A stretch of 52,169 bases of DNA. Origin: Chloroflexota bacterium. GTDB taxonomy: Bacteria > Chloroflexota > Chloroflexia > Chloroflexales > Roseiflexaceae. A program made the translations under genes and the position numbers. The stretch's first letter is position 1; each line of letters starts with the position of its first letter. The notes below the pieces were generated by a model. The model had not been told where the DNA came from. It did no database searches and saw only the letters and a program-made list of their open reading frames with translations. The stretch is from contig JAGWYG010000017.1 of assembly GCA_018969485.1 (NCBI GenBank), forward strand, positions 1-52,169. The letters run 5' to 3'. Positions 9,207 to 17,955 of the stretch are shown piece after piece.

Positions 9207-9234
9207 ATCCTAAGAGAAAACGACCGTCTGTCAA
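9207..9234 (-). promoter_or_regulatory. Sigma-70-type promoter for the RlpA-like gene
   Basis: On the minus strand, TTGACA (9234-9229) and TAGGAT (9212-9207) are separated by 16 bases. The predicted transcript has a leader of about 135-140 bases before ATG 9061. Confidence 0.65.
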
Positions 9235-9332
9235 TCAGGATCTGAAATTAGGCTGATTACGTTCTGATGACTCTCGCCGCTGGATGAGCCGCAGCAGCAC
9301 TCCAGCGTGACAGGGTCGTTGACCAGCCCCCA

Positions 9333-10343
9333 TCAGCCACGACGTCCGAGCAGCCCATCGGCGATCTGGCGCAGCTGCGCGACGCAGGCCGGATCGCCGT
9401 CCAGCCGTGCGAGCGCCGCCAGCGCCTGGCGGTGCTGCGCAGCCGCAGCCGCCTCGCAGGTAGCCCTGGCAGCGGTCGCATCGATGATCGCCAGCATCCG
9501 GGCGACTGCAGCAGCATCGGGGGCCGGAAGGCCGAGCAACCCGGCGAGCTGATCGCGCTGCGGGCTGTGCTGCAGCGCGACGATCACCGGCAGGCTGAGC
9601 TTCTTGCGCCACAAGTCCGCCGCCGCCGGCTTGCCGGTATCGGCCGGTTCGCCCCAGATCCCGAGCACATCGTCCTGGATCTGGAACGCGATGCCGAGCG
9701 CCAGGCCAAACTCGCCGAGCGCGGCCACCTGTGGCGCAGTCGCGCCGGCGACCATGGCGCCGAGGCTGGCCGACGCGCCGAGCAACGCCGCAGTCTTGCG
9801 GGCGATCATCGCCAGATACGCCGCCTCATCAATCGACAGATCACCCTCGTGATGCAGATCCAGGTACTGCCCCTCGCAGATCGTCAGGATGGTGTCATCG
9901 AACCGCCGGGCGATCGCGAGCACGACATCGGCGGCGACGCCGCGATCGCGCAGCTGATACAGGGCGCGATGTGCCACGACAAACATGCCATCGCCGGCAT
10001 TGATCCCCTGCGCCAGGCCCCACAGATGCCACAGCGTCGGGCGGCCGCGGCGCGTCGCGCTATCGTCCTCGATGTCATCATGGATGAGCGAGAAGTCGTG
10101 GATGAGCTGGATCGCCGCAGCCAGCGGCAGCGCCTGCGCAGCATCGCCGCCGACGGCACGACACGCCAGCAGCACCAGCCGCGGCCGGATCAGCTTGCCC
10201 GGATCGGAGTCCGCCGGCGCAAGCCGGGCATCACGCCAGCCGAGGTGATACTCCTGCATCGCATAGAAGCGCGCGACGCGCGCCTCGGCCTGAGGGAATG
10301 CCGCCGCCATCGCGGCCTGGATCGCACTACGCTCGTCTGCCAT
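9333..10343 (-). CDS. Polyprenyl diphosphate synthase (GGPP/FPP synthase family)
   Basis: A 336-residue trans-isoprenyl diphosphate synthase that condenses isopentenyl diphosphate onto an allylic diphosphate. It supplies C15-C20+ prenyl chains for carotenoids, quinones, lipids or bacteriochlorophyll tails. It shows the chain-binding KLIRPRLVLLACRAVGG region and the first Asp-rich motif HDDIEDD with the RRGRPTLWHLWG that follows. The second motif region is FQIQDDVLGIWGEP with TGKPAAADLWRKKLSLP. The second Asp motif reads DDVLG rather than DDxxD, a variant known to me from this subfamily. ATG 10343 follows AGAGGAGAGC. It is transcribed divergently from a BlaI-type regulator. Product chain length cannot be fixed by eye. 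Confidence 0.92.
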   Translation of the reverse strand: MADERSAIQAAMAAAFPQAEARVARFYAMQEYHLGWRDARLAPADSDPGKLIRPRLVLLACRAVGGDAAQALPLAAAIQLIHDFSLIHDDIEDDSATRRGRPTLWHLWGLAQGINAGDGMFVVAHRALYQLRDRGVAADVVLAIARRFDDTILTICEGQYLDLHHEGDLSIDEAAYLAMIARKTAALLGASASLGAMVAGATAPQVAALGEFGLALGIAFQIQDDVLGIWGEPADTGKPAAADLWRKKLSLPVIVALQHSPQRDQLAGLLGLPAPDAAAVARMLAIIDATAARATCEAAAAAQHRQALAALARLDGDPACVAQLRQIADGLLGRRG

Positions 10344-10382
10344 GCTCTCCTCTTACGTCATCCGGTCGTATCACAGCTCCCC

Positions 10383-10420
10383 GTAACCGTCCTGTAATCA
10401 AGTGTAACCCACGCGTAACC
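10383..10420. promoter_or_regulatory. Four helically phased GTAA(C/T)C direct repeats
   Basis: GTAACC, GTAATC, GTAACC and GTAACC start at 10383, 10394, 10404 and 10415, spaced 11, 10 and 11 bases, so all face the same side of the helix. They end 8 bases before a -35-like TTGCGT (10429). The layout resembles tandem half-sites for an OmpR/PhoB-type activator. They lie in the divergent region between the prenyl synthase and the BlaI-type gene, so either could be the target. Confidence 0.5.
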
Positions 10421-10428
10421 CCGCCGCA

Positions 10429-10457
10429 TTGCGTGGTATGCATGCGGTTAGTACACT
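10429..10457 (+). promoter_or_regulatory. Putative promoter of the BlaI-type regulator
   Basis: TTGCGT (10429-10434) and TACACT (10452-10457) are 17 bases apart, about 40 bases upstream of ATG 10498. Both boxes are imperfect. The phased direct repeats immediately upstream suggest an activator-dependent promoter. Confidence 0.4.
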
Positions 10458-10497
10458 CGGATGCGTACAGAATCCCCGCTCGAAAAGGAGTCGGCCG

Positions 10498-10917
10498 ATG
10501 GCACTCAACATGCGTTTCCGTTTCAGCCCGACCAAGGACGGTCTCGTCAAGGTGCTCGGGCCGCTCGAGACCGATATCATGCAGGTCGTCTGGCAAGACG
10601 AGCGCAGCACGGTCAAGAAGGTCCACCGCAAACTCTCGCAGACGCGCGAGATCGCCTACACGACGGTGATGACGACCATGAGCCGCCTCGCCGAGAAGGG
10701 CGTGCTGAAGCGGCACCGCGAAGGTCTGGCCTATGTCTATACGGCCGCGATCACCGAGGAAGACTTTGTGACGATGGTCGTCCAGCAGGTTCTCGACGGC
10801 CTGCTCGACGACTACAGCGAGACGGCGATCGACTACATGGTCGAATATCTGGCGCGCCGCAATCCCAGCGAACTGCGCCGGCTACAGAAGGTGATCCAGT
10901 CGCGCGTCGCCGCCTGA
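10498..10917 (+). CDS. BlaI/MecI/CopY-family transcriptional regulator
   Basis: A 139-residue winged-helix repressor, with ATG 10498 behind AAAAGGAG. The DNA-binding half contains LGPLETDIMQVVWQ, VKKVHRKL and the recognition helix AYTTVMTTMSRLAEKGVLKR. The C-terminal half (YVYTAAITEEDF ... LDGLLDDYSETAI) matches the dimerisation and cleavage region of BlaI/MecI proteins. In the classical systems such repressors are paired with a BlaR/MecR sensor protease. None is adjacent here, so the signal is unknown. The neighbour on the other strand is a prenyl synthase, which suggests but does not prove a role in isoprenoid or envelope control. Confidence 0.88.
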   Translation: MALNMRFRFSPTKDGLVKVLGPLETDIMQVVWQDERSTVKKVHRKLSQTREIAYTTVMTTMSRLAEKGVLKRHREGLAYVYTAAITEEDFVTMVVQQVLDGLLDDYSETAIDYMVEYLARRNPSELRRLQKVIQSRVAA

Positions 10918-11008
10918 TCACCGGCGCCGCGTCCGATGGGCGCAGGTGGAGCGGCAGCCACCCCGCCTGCGGCGATCGGATGCGTCGGCGACTGGCCGTG
11001 TGGCGAGC

Positions 11009-12436
11009 TCAGGCGTGCGTCGGCGGTGGCAGCACCTCGGCGCCGTCATCCGCGCCGACCAGCGGCTCGGCCCACACATCGTAGTCGCTGGTGCGCACCA
11101 CCCGCACAGCGCACCACGTGCCGACGGGCGGTGCCCCCCAGACGAAGACTTGGCCGTCGACCTCCGGGGCATCGCGATAGGAGCGTCCGAGCGCGATCGG
11201 CCGGCCGTCGTCGGCCGTTCCATTGCCTTCGATCAGGACGCGCAGCGTACGGCCGAGCATGCGGCGCGTCCGCTGGCGCGAGATCGCCTGCTGGACCTGC
11301 ATCACCTCATGCCAGCGGCGCTCGACGATGCGCGGCGCCACCGGATCCGGCAGCGTCGCAGCCGCAGTGCCGGGCTCGGGCGAGTAGCGGAACACGCCGA
11401 CGCGATCGAGCTCGGCCTCGCGCAGGAAGGCCAGCAGCGCATCGAACTCCTCGCGGGTCTCGCCGGGAAAGCCGACGATGAACGTCGAGCGGATGGCGAT
11501 GTCGGGCATCGCATGGCGCAGCGCGCGGATGGTGGCGAGCGTCCGCTCGCTGTCGGGTGGGCGCCGCATGCGTCGCAGCATCGCCGGATGGGCGTGCTGC
11601 AGCGGCATATCGAGGTAGTGGCACACCTGTGGATGGCGCGCCATCGTCTCGATCAGGCGCGGCGTGATGCCGTGCGGGTACGCATACATCAAGCGCAGCC
11701 AGACATCCGCGGGCAGCGCGGCGCACAGTGCGTCGAGCAGGCGTGCCAGACCATCATCGACGCGCAGGTCGCGGCCGTAGTCGGTGAGATGCTGGGCGAC
11801 CAGCACGATCTCGCGTACACCCTGGGCGACCAGTTCGCGCGCCTCGGCGACGATCGCCCCCAGCGCTTTCGAGCGCATGTCGCCCTTGAACGACGGTATG
11901 GTGCAGAAGGCGCAGCGCAGGTTACAGCCGTCGGAGATTTTGACATATGCCGACGGGCCGCGCGCCTGACGCTGGATCGGCGTCGTGCGCCAGTCGGCAT
12001 AGGCGCCGGGCACGACCAGGCTGGCGGGATCGCCGGGCGCTTCGCGCTGCGCCGCCGGGGCCGCCGTCAGGTCGATCATGAGTGCGGGCGCCGCCACGGC
12101 CGCCGCGCCGCCGACCAGTTCGTCGATGCGCGTCCATTCGCGCGTGCCGATGATCGCATCGACGCCGGGCACCGCCCGCACGATGTCGGGATGACTCTCG
12201 GCCATGCAGCCGGCAGCGATCAGCCGTTGCCCGGAGCGCTTCGCAGCAGCGACCTCACGCAGCACGCCGAGCGTCTCGTCGCGTGCGGCCGCGATGAAAC
12301 TGCACGTATTCACGATGATGACGTCGGCCTCGGCGGCCTCGGCCGCCCGATGACCGCGGGCGCGCAGGATGCCGCCCATGCCCTCGCTATCGACCGAATT
12401 CTTCGGGCATCCGAGGGTGATGATGTGATAGTTCAT
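11009..12436 (-). CDS. rimO: Ribosomal protein S12 methylthiotransferase RimO
   Basis: A radical-SAM/TRAM methylthiotransferase of 475 residues that adds a methylthio group to the conserved aspartate of ribosomal protein S12. The N-terminal UPF0004 domain carries the three auxiliary-cluster cysteines (TLGCPKNSVDSEGM, VNTCSFI, AAGCMAE). The radical-SAM motif is DGCNLRCAFCTIP (CxxxCxxC). RLMYAYPHGI and DMPLQHA, with RSTFIVGFPGET, are typical of RimO rather than MiaB. The C-terminal 70 residues form the TRAM domain. It is the last gene of a minus-strand operon, starting 4 bases after the YajQ-family stop codon. Confidence 0.95.
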   Translation of the reverse strand: MNYHIITLGCPKNSVDSEGMGGILRARGHRAAEAAEADVIIVNTCSFIAAARDETLGVLREVAAAKRSGQRLIAAGCMAESHPDIVRAVPGVDAIIGTREWTRIDELVGGAAAVAAPALMIDLTAAPAAQREAPGDPASLVVPGAYADWRTTPIQRQARGPSAYVKISDGCNLRCAFCTIPSFKGDMRSKALGAIVAEARELVAQGVREIVLVAQHLTDYGRDLRVDDGLARLLDALCAALPADVWLRLMYAYPHGITPRLIETMARHPQVCHYLDMPLQHAHPAMLRRMRRPPDSERTLATIRALRHAMPDIAIRSTFIVGFPGETREEFDALLAFLREAELDRVGVFRYSPEPGTAAATLPDPVAPRIVERRWHEVMQVQQAISRQRTRRMLGRTLRVLIEGNGTADDGRPIALGRSYRDAPEVDGQVFVWGAPPVGTWCAVRVVRTSDYDVWAEPLVGADDGAEVLPPPTHA

Positions 12437-12440
12437 CGGC

Positions 12441-12935
12441 TCAACGATAATTGGTGAACTGCAGCGGAATGCTGAACTCGTCCTGCCGCTCCTTCACCAG
12501 GCGGATCACCGCCTGAAGATCGTCGCGGCTCTTGCTGCCGACGCGCACCGCATCGCCCTGAATGCGCGCCTGCACCCGCGGATACTGGTCGCGGATGAGC
12601 TTCTGGATCCGCTTCGCGACGTCCTCGGCGATGCCGCGCTGCAGCGTGGCGCTCTGGCGCACGCGGCCGCCGGCGATCGTCGTGAGCGCGCCGAAGGCGA
12701 AGACCTTCAGCGACAACTGCCGGCGCAGCGCCCGTGTCTGGACCAGATCGCGCACCGCCGCGACATGCAACTCGGACTCGGCGCTGATGACCAACTCGCT
12801 CTCGCCGAGCGTGAGCTCGATGCCGGCATCTTTCAGATCATAGCGCGTCGTGATCTCGCGGCGCACCTGATCCACGACATTCACCACTTCCTGCCGATCA
12901 TAGTCCGAGACAATGTCGAAAGAACTCTCTGCCAT
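12441..12935 (-). CDS. YajQ-family nucleotide-binding protein
   Basis: A 164-residue protein of the YajQ family (UPF0234), members of which bind nucleotides or cyclic di-GMP. The start ESSFDIVSDYDRQEVVNVVDQ and the end QDEFSIPLQFTNYR are diagnostic. The ATG at 12935 gives the usual family length. An in-frame ATG at 12977 would add 14 residues and overlap the upstream gene. It sits between the rodZ-like gene (26-base gap) and rimO (4-base gap), so all three are very probably co-transcribed. Which ligand it binds here is not known. Confidence 0.92.
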   Translation of the reverse strand: MAESSFDIVSDYDRQEVVNVVDQVRREITTRYDLKDAGIELTLGESELVISAESELHVAAVRDLVQTRALRRQLSLKVFAFGALTTIAGGRVRQSATLQRGIAEDVAKRIQKLIRDQYPRVQARIQGDAVRVGSKSRDDLQAVIRLVKERQDEFSIPLQFTNYR

Positions 12936-12961
12936 CGCCCGATCTGCTCCCGCTGGTGCTG

Positions 12962-13768
12962 CTAGTTCGGCGGCCACGTGAAATTGACCACCTCGCCAGG
13001 GGTCGTACTCAACCGTTGTTCCTGGCCATTGATGACGACCGTCACGATGAATGCGTTGCCCGCCCGCACGAAGATGTCACGCTGCGCGGTGAACCTGAGC
13101 ACCTCGCCGGCCAGGGCCGTCTGCTGGTACACGACCTTGCCGTCGGTCGCGATGCGCAGCCACGAGCCCCGATTGTTGCCGGGATCGACGCGCACCTCGA
13201 TGACGATCGGCGCCTCGGGCGCCGGCGGCGGCGTGGGTGTCGCCGGAATGAGATCGACCGCCCCGCCCGCGGCGGGCGTCGTGCGCGGCGCGGTGGTCGG
13301 CAGGGTCGTCGGCAGCGGCGTGGGGAGCGCGCTGGGCTCGGCTGCCGGCGTCGGAAATGCGGTCGCCTCGCTCTCGAGCAGCGCATTCTCGCCGATGCGG
13401 CTCGTCAGCGTGAGGACCAGGTAGCTCAGGCCGATCATCGTGAGCACGACGAAGAACACGCCGAGGACGCTGGGCACAAACATGAGCCGCAGCCGTGGTG
13501 GTGCCGGCGCACTGATCACCGTCACGGGATCGGCCCGGCCACGTTCGATCCGGTACATCTCGAGCAACTCCTCGGCCGGGAGCTCGAGATAGTTGGCGTA
13601 GTTGCGGATGAATCCACGGGTGTAGACATCACCCGGCAGATTGATGAAATCCGAATCTTCGAGCGCAACCAGGTATCGTTGCAGGATACGCGTCTCGGCG
13701 GCAGCACGCGAGAGACTGATCCCGCGACTCTCGCGGGCAAGACGTAATCGTTCGCCCAGTCTGCCCAT
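12962..13768 (-). CDS. RodZ-like helix-turn-helix membrane protein
   Basis: A 268-residue protein with an N-terminal Xre-type HTH (GERLRLARESRGISLSRAAAE, YLVALEDSDF). The RodZ signature DVYTRGFIRNYANYLELP follows. One membrane segment spans about residues 98-120. A Pro/Thr/Ala-rich extracellular linker follows, then a C-terminal beta domain (DUF4115-like) at about 185-268 ending in VVNFTWPPN. RodZ anchors the MreB cytoskeleton in rod-shaped bacteria. Homologues in Chloroflexia may act in envelope or cell shape functions, which is inference here. It is the first gene of the operon with the YajQ family gene and rimO, with a plausible promoter at 13854-13882. Confidence 0.88.
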   Translation of the reverse strand: MGRLGERLRLARESRGISLSRAAAETRILQRYLVALEDSDFINLPGDVYTRGFIRNYANYLELPAEELLEMYRIERGRADPVTVISAPAPPRLRLMFVPSVLGVFFVVLTMIGLSYLVLTLTSRIGENALLESEATAFPTPAAEPSALPTPLPTTLPTTAPRTTPAAGGAVDLIPATPTPPPAPEAPIVIEVRVDPGNNRGSWLRIATDGKVVYQQTALAGEVLRFTAQRDIFVRAGNAFIVTVVINGQEQRLSTTPGEVVNFTWPPN

Positions 13769-13853
13769 CGGTGCGCTTCCCAGTGTGGTGCGGCCAGGGA
13801 TGTCCCGGCAGCGATGACGAATCTGTCACGGACCGGATGCTCCGCCTGGCCAC

Positions 13854-13882
13854 AGTATACGGCAAAAGCGCGACTCGGGCAA
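13854..13882 (-). promoter_or_regulatory. Putative promoter of the rodZ-like/yajQ/rimO operon
   Basis: On the minus strand, TTGCCC (13882-13877) and TATACT (13859-13854) are 17 bases apart, about 85 bases before ATG 13768. Its -35 lies one base from the -35 of the divergent macro-domain promoter. Confidence 0.55.
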
Positions 13883-13883
13883 C

Positions 13884-13912
13884 TTGACAGGCTGCGACAC
13901 GATCCCTATAGT
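13884..13912 (+). promoter_or_regulatory. Strong sigma-70-type promoter for the macro-domain gene
   Basis: TTGACA (13884-13889) and TATAGT (13907-13912) are separated by exactly 17 bases. This is one of the best consensus matches in the window. It predicts a leader of about 77 bases before ATG 13996. Confidence 0.75.
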
Positions 13913-13995
13913 TGGGGCTTGCGGCGGCGGGCACGTGATCAACCGGCGGTGTGCGCCGTGGCAGAATCCATGCGACGCACCACGGGGAGGGGAGG

Positions 13996-14544
13996 ATGCA
14001 GCGGTACGTGATCGGGCAGGCGACCTTCGAGCTCGTCGCCGGCGACATCGTCGTCCAGCAGGTCGATGCCATCGTGAATGCGGCAAATACGACGTTGCGT
14101 CCCGGAGGTGGGGTGTCGGGGGCGATCCACCGTGCGGCCGGCGCCGAGCTCGCGGCGGCATGCGCGGTCGTCGGCGCATGCGAGACCGGCGCGGCGTGCA
14201 TCACGCCCGGCTATCGCCTTGCGGCGCGCTACGTCATCCACGCCGTCGGGCCGCGCTACACCGGGCGCGAGCGCGATGCCGCCCTGCTGTGCGCCGCGTA
14301 CCGCGCGAGCCTGCATCTGGCCGACGCCCACGGCCTGCAGTCCGTCGCATTCCCCTCGATCTCGACCGGCATCTTCGGCTATCCGCTCGACGCTGCGGCG
14401 CGGCTGGCGCTCACCACCATCGCCGAGGCGCTCGCGCTGCCGACGAGCGTCAGGCTGGTGCGCATGGTGCTGTGGGATGCCGAGACCCGGCGCGCCTACG
14501 AGTATGCCGCCGAGAAGGCTGGTTTCACCGCAACCGCAGGGTGA
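13996..14544 (+). CDS. Macro-domain protein (O-acetyl-ADP-ribose / ADP-ribose hydrolase family)
   Basis: A 182-residue single macro domain. These bind ADP-ribose and often deacetylate O-acetyl-ADP-ribose or remove ADP-ribose from proteins. The motifs are VDAIVNAANTTLRPGGGVSGAIHRAAG (catalytic Asn and the glycine-rich loop) and SISTGIFGYP (distal phosphate loop), as in MacroD/YmdB-type enzymes. The ATG at 13996 sits behind a double GGAGG. An upstream in-frame ATG (13951) has no ribosome-binding site. It has its own consensus promoter. Downstream is an MFS transporter 60 bases away, possibly in the same transcript. Confidence 0.93.
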   Translation: MQRYVIGQATFELVAGDIVVQQVDAIVNAANTTLRPGGGVSGAIHRAAGAELAAACAVVGACETGAACITPGYRLAARYVIHAVGPRYTGRERDAALLCAAYRASLHLADAHGLQSVAFPSISTGIFGYPLDAAARLALTTIAEALALPTSVRLVRMVLWDAETRRAYEYAAEKAGFTATAG

Positions 14545-14604
14545 TGCCCGCACGGCACACGCTGCTCGCGCTCGCCGTCATCGATCCGCCAGACAGGAGC
14601 ACGT

Positions 14605-15759
14605 GTGACTGACTCGACCACGCTGTTCGCGCCGAAGCTCTTCTACTTCAGCTGGTTCGTCTCGATCGGTCTGATGATGCCGTTTCTCGGCATCTACTAC
14701 GAGTCGACCGGGCTGTCGCTGCCGCAGATCGGGGTGCTGATGGCGTTGCCCGGCGTGCTGCAGCTCGTCGCCGGGCCGTTCTGGAGCCTGCTGAACGACG
14801 CCCTGCGGCTGCATCGGGTGATGCTGCCGGTCGCCGTCGCAGCGGCCCTGCTGCCCGCGTTCCTGATCAGCCAGACGCGCGATTTCACGCTGCTGATCGT
14901 CCTGGTGGTGCTCTATGCGCTGGCGCTCGCGCCGGTACCGGCGCTCTCCGACAGCGCCACGCTGAACCTGCTGGGCGAGCGGCGCGAACGCTACGGCGCG
15001 GTGCGCGCCTGGGGGGCGGTGGGCTGGGCGATCAGCACGCTGGTGTCGGGCTGGCTGGTGACGCGCTACGGCATCACGATCGGCTTCGTCGGCTTCGTCG
15101 CCGGCGGATTGCTGACGGCGGCGGCGGCGCTGCGCCTGCCGAGCGGCGTGCCGCCCAATGTCGATATTCGTGCCGCGATCGCAGGGCTGCTCCGTGACCG
15201 GCGCTGGGGCATCTTTCTGATGTGCGGCATGCTGATGGGCGCGAGCAGCTCGGTGTTCCACAACTTCCTGCCGCTGTATCTGGTGCGCGGCCTCGGTGGC
15301 AGCAACGAGCAGGTCGGCTTCACCTTCATGCTGGCGAGCCTGACCGAACTGCCGGTGATGGCGCTCTCGCCGTGGCTGCTGCGCCGCTGGGGCGCGCGCC
15401 GCATGCTGATCGCCGCGGGCCTGTTCTACGTGGTACGCATGGCGCTCTCGGCGCTGGCCACAATGCCCGAGATCGCGATCGCGGCCCAGATGCTGCACGG
15501 CCCGTGCTTCGCGCTGCTCTGGACCGCCGGCGTCGTCGAGGCGCGCGCACTGGCACCGCGTGGCCTCGAGACGACGGCGCAGAGCCTGTTCGGCACGGCC
15601 GTGTTCGGCGTCGGCGGATCGCTGGCGAGCGCGCTCGGCGGGGTGATCTCGGACCAGAGCGGCTATCCGGCGGTATTCGCGGCGGGTGCGGCGACGGCGC
15701 TGCTCGGCACGCTGGGCCTGATCCTGGGGCGGCGCTGGATGGGAGCGCCCGCCGGCTGA
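14605..15759 (+). CDS. MFS transporter (MFS_1-like)
   Basis: A 384-residue major-facilitator protein with about 12 membrane segments. GTG 14605 follows AGGAG at five bases spacing. It resembles the MFS_1-like group (3-phenylpropionate or nucleoside symporter type): an early FYFSWFVSIGLMMPFLGIYYE, LYALALAPVPALSDSATLNLLGERRERYGAVRAWG between helices 4 and 5, and the short VVEARALAPRGLETTAQSLF loop near the end. No substrate can be assigned. It is followed by a MoxR ATPase that has its own -10 element. Confidence 0.88.
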   Translation: MTDSTTLFAPKLFYFSWFVSIGLMMPFLGIYYESTGLSLPQIGVLMALPGVLQLVAGPFWSLLNDALRLHRVMLPVAVAAALLPAFLISQTRDFTLLIVLVVLYALALAPVPALSDSATLNLLGERRERYGAVRAWGAVGWAISTLVSGWLVTRYGITIGFVGFVAGGLLTAAAALRLPSGVPPNVDIRAAIAGLLRDRRWGIFLMCGMLMGASSSVFHNFLPLYLVRGLGGSNEQVGFTFMLASLTELPVMALSPWLLRRWGARRMLIAAGLFYVVRMALSALATMPEIAIAAQMLHGPCFALLWTAGVVEARALAPRGLETTAQSLFGTAVFGVGGSLASALGGVISDQSGYPAVFAAGAATALLGTLGLILGRRWMGAPAG

Positions 15760-15780
15760 CGCCGCGACGGTGGCGCGCCA

Positions 15781-15789
15781 TGCTATACT
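15781..15789 (+). promoter_or_regulatory. Extended -10 element upstream of the MoxR ATPase
   Basis: TGCTATACT (TGnTATACT) is an extended -10 about 70 bases before ATG 15859. No -35 match is visible. Confidence 0.4.
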
Positions 15790-15858
15790 GGCGATGCGCG
15801 GGCCCCGCCCGCGACCTCCGGCAGGTCGGCGCCGCAGCAGCGGCAGGGAGGCGGCCCC

Positions 15859-16848
15859 ATGTTCACCTCGATTGATGATATCCGCGCGCGCCTTGAGGGC
15901 CAGCGCTATATCGCGTCGGACGAGATCGCCACCGTGGTATTCCTCGCCGAGCGGCTCGGCAAGCCGGTGCTGGCCGAAGGGCCGGCGGGCGTCGGCAAGA
16001 CGGAGCTCGCCAAGGCGTGGGCGGCGGCCAGCGGCCGTGACCTGATCCGCCTGCAGTGCTATGAGGGGCTCGACGAGACCAAGGCACTGTACGAGTGGGA
16101 ATACGCCAAGCAGTTGCTGTACACCCAGTTGCTGCGCGACGCCCTCGCGGACGTCCTGGCGGGTGCCGGCAGCCTGGCGGAGGCGGCCGACCGGCTGGCC
16201 GCCGAGGAGGACGTCTTCTTCTCGGAGCGCTTTCTGCTGCCGCGGCCACTGCTGCGCGCCCTCACCAGCGAGCGGCCGGTGGTGCTGCTGATCGACGAGA
16301 TCGATCGTGCGGATGCCGAATTCGAGGCGTTTCTGCTCGAGGTGCTCAGCGACTTTCAGGTGAGCATTCCCGAGATCGGGACCATCCGCGCGCGCCACCA
16401 GCCGATGGTCGTGCTCACCAGCAACAACACCCGCGAGCTCTCCGAGGCGCTGCGCCGCCGCTGTCTGTACCTGCACGTCGACTATCCGGCGCTCGAGACC
16501 GAACTGCAGATCGTGGCGCTGCAGGTGCCCGACGCGCCGGCGCGGCTGGCGCGCCAGGTCGTCGAACTGGTGCAGCGGCTGCGCGGCGCCGATCTGAAGA
16601 AGCAGCCGAGCGTCGCCGAGACGGTCGAGTGGGCGCGGTCGCTGATCGAGCTGAATGCCCGGCACCTCGATCGGGCCGCGCTCGACGCGACGCTGGGGGT
16701 GCTGCTGAAACACACCAGCGACCAGCAGCGCGCCCGGCGCATGCTGCCGCGCGCCGACGAGCCCGACGCGCCGGCCGCCCGTGATGATGATGAGGGGCCA
16801 CGCCGCAGGCGCGATGACGACCGCCCACGCCGCCGCCGCCCGGAGTGA
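15859..16848 (+). CDS. MoxR-family AAA+ ATPase
   Basis: A 329-residue AAA+ chaperone-like ATPase of the MoxR group, closest by eye to the CoxD-like subgroup. Walker A is GPAGVGKT (41-48), Walker B is VVLLIDEID (141-149), and sensor 1 lies in VLTSNNTRELSEALRRRC. The last 30 residues are an unusual Asp/Arg-rich disordered tail (DDDEGPRRRRDDD...). MoxR proteins usually insert metals or assemble complexes together with a von Willebrand factor A protein, often encoded next door. Here no VWA gene follows, and the next gene is PRPP synthetase. ATG 15859 follows CAGGGAGG. Confidence 0.9.
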   Translation: MFTSIDDIRARLEGQRYIASDEIATVVFLAERLGKPVLAEGPAGVGKTELAKAWAAASGRDLIRLQCYEGLDETKALYEWEYAKQLLYTQLLRDALADVLAGAGSLAEAADRLAAEEDVFFSERFLLPRPLLRALTSERPVVLLIDEIDRADAEFEAFLLEVLSDFQVSIPEIGTIRARHQPMVVLTSNNTRELSEALRRRCLYLHVDYPALETELQIVALQVPDAPARLARQVVELVQRLRGADLKKQPSVAETVEWARSLIELNARHLDRAALDATLGVLLKHTSDQQRARRMLPRADEPDAPAARDDDEGPRRRRDDDRPRRRRPE

Positions 16849-16887
16849 TGGCGCAGGTGCGCCGGACACATGAGAGAAGGATAGGCG

Positions 16888-17874
<987 letters not shown>

Positions 17875-17908
17875 CTGGCGGGCGCGTGACCGTCACGCAC
17901 GACCTGGT

Positions 17909-17937
17909 GCGGCATGCGCCGCGCGGCGTCATGCCGC
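17909..17937. terminator. Hairpin between convergent prs and YYY genes
   Basis: The outer arms GCGGCATG (17909-17916) and CATGCCGC (17930-17937) are perfectly complementary, with further CGCCG/CGGCG pairing inside. It lies between stops at 17874 (+) and 17956 (-) and can serve both strands. Confidence 0.55.
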
Positions 17938-17955
17938 CCGGCGCGTGCGGCCGCC

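Noticed and set aside
10932-10985. Possible terminator between the BlaI-type gene and rimO
   Set aside because: TCCGAT/ATCGGA and CGCAGG/CCTGCG arms exist, but pairing is interrupted by bulges and there is no T-run. Too weak to list as a feature.
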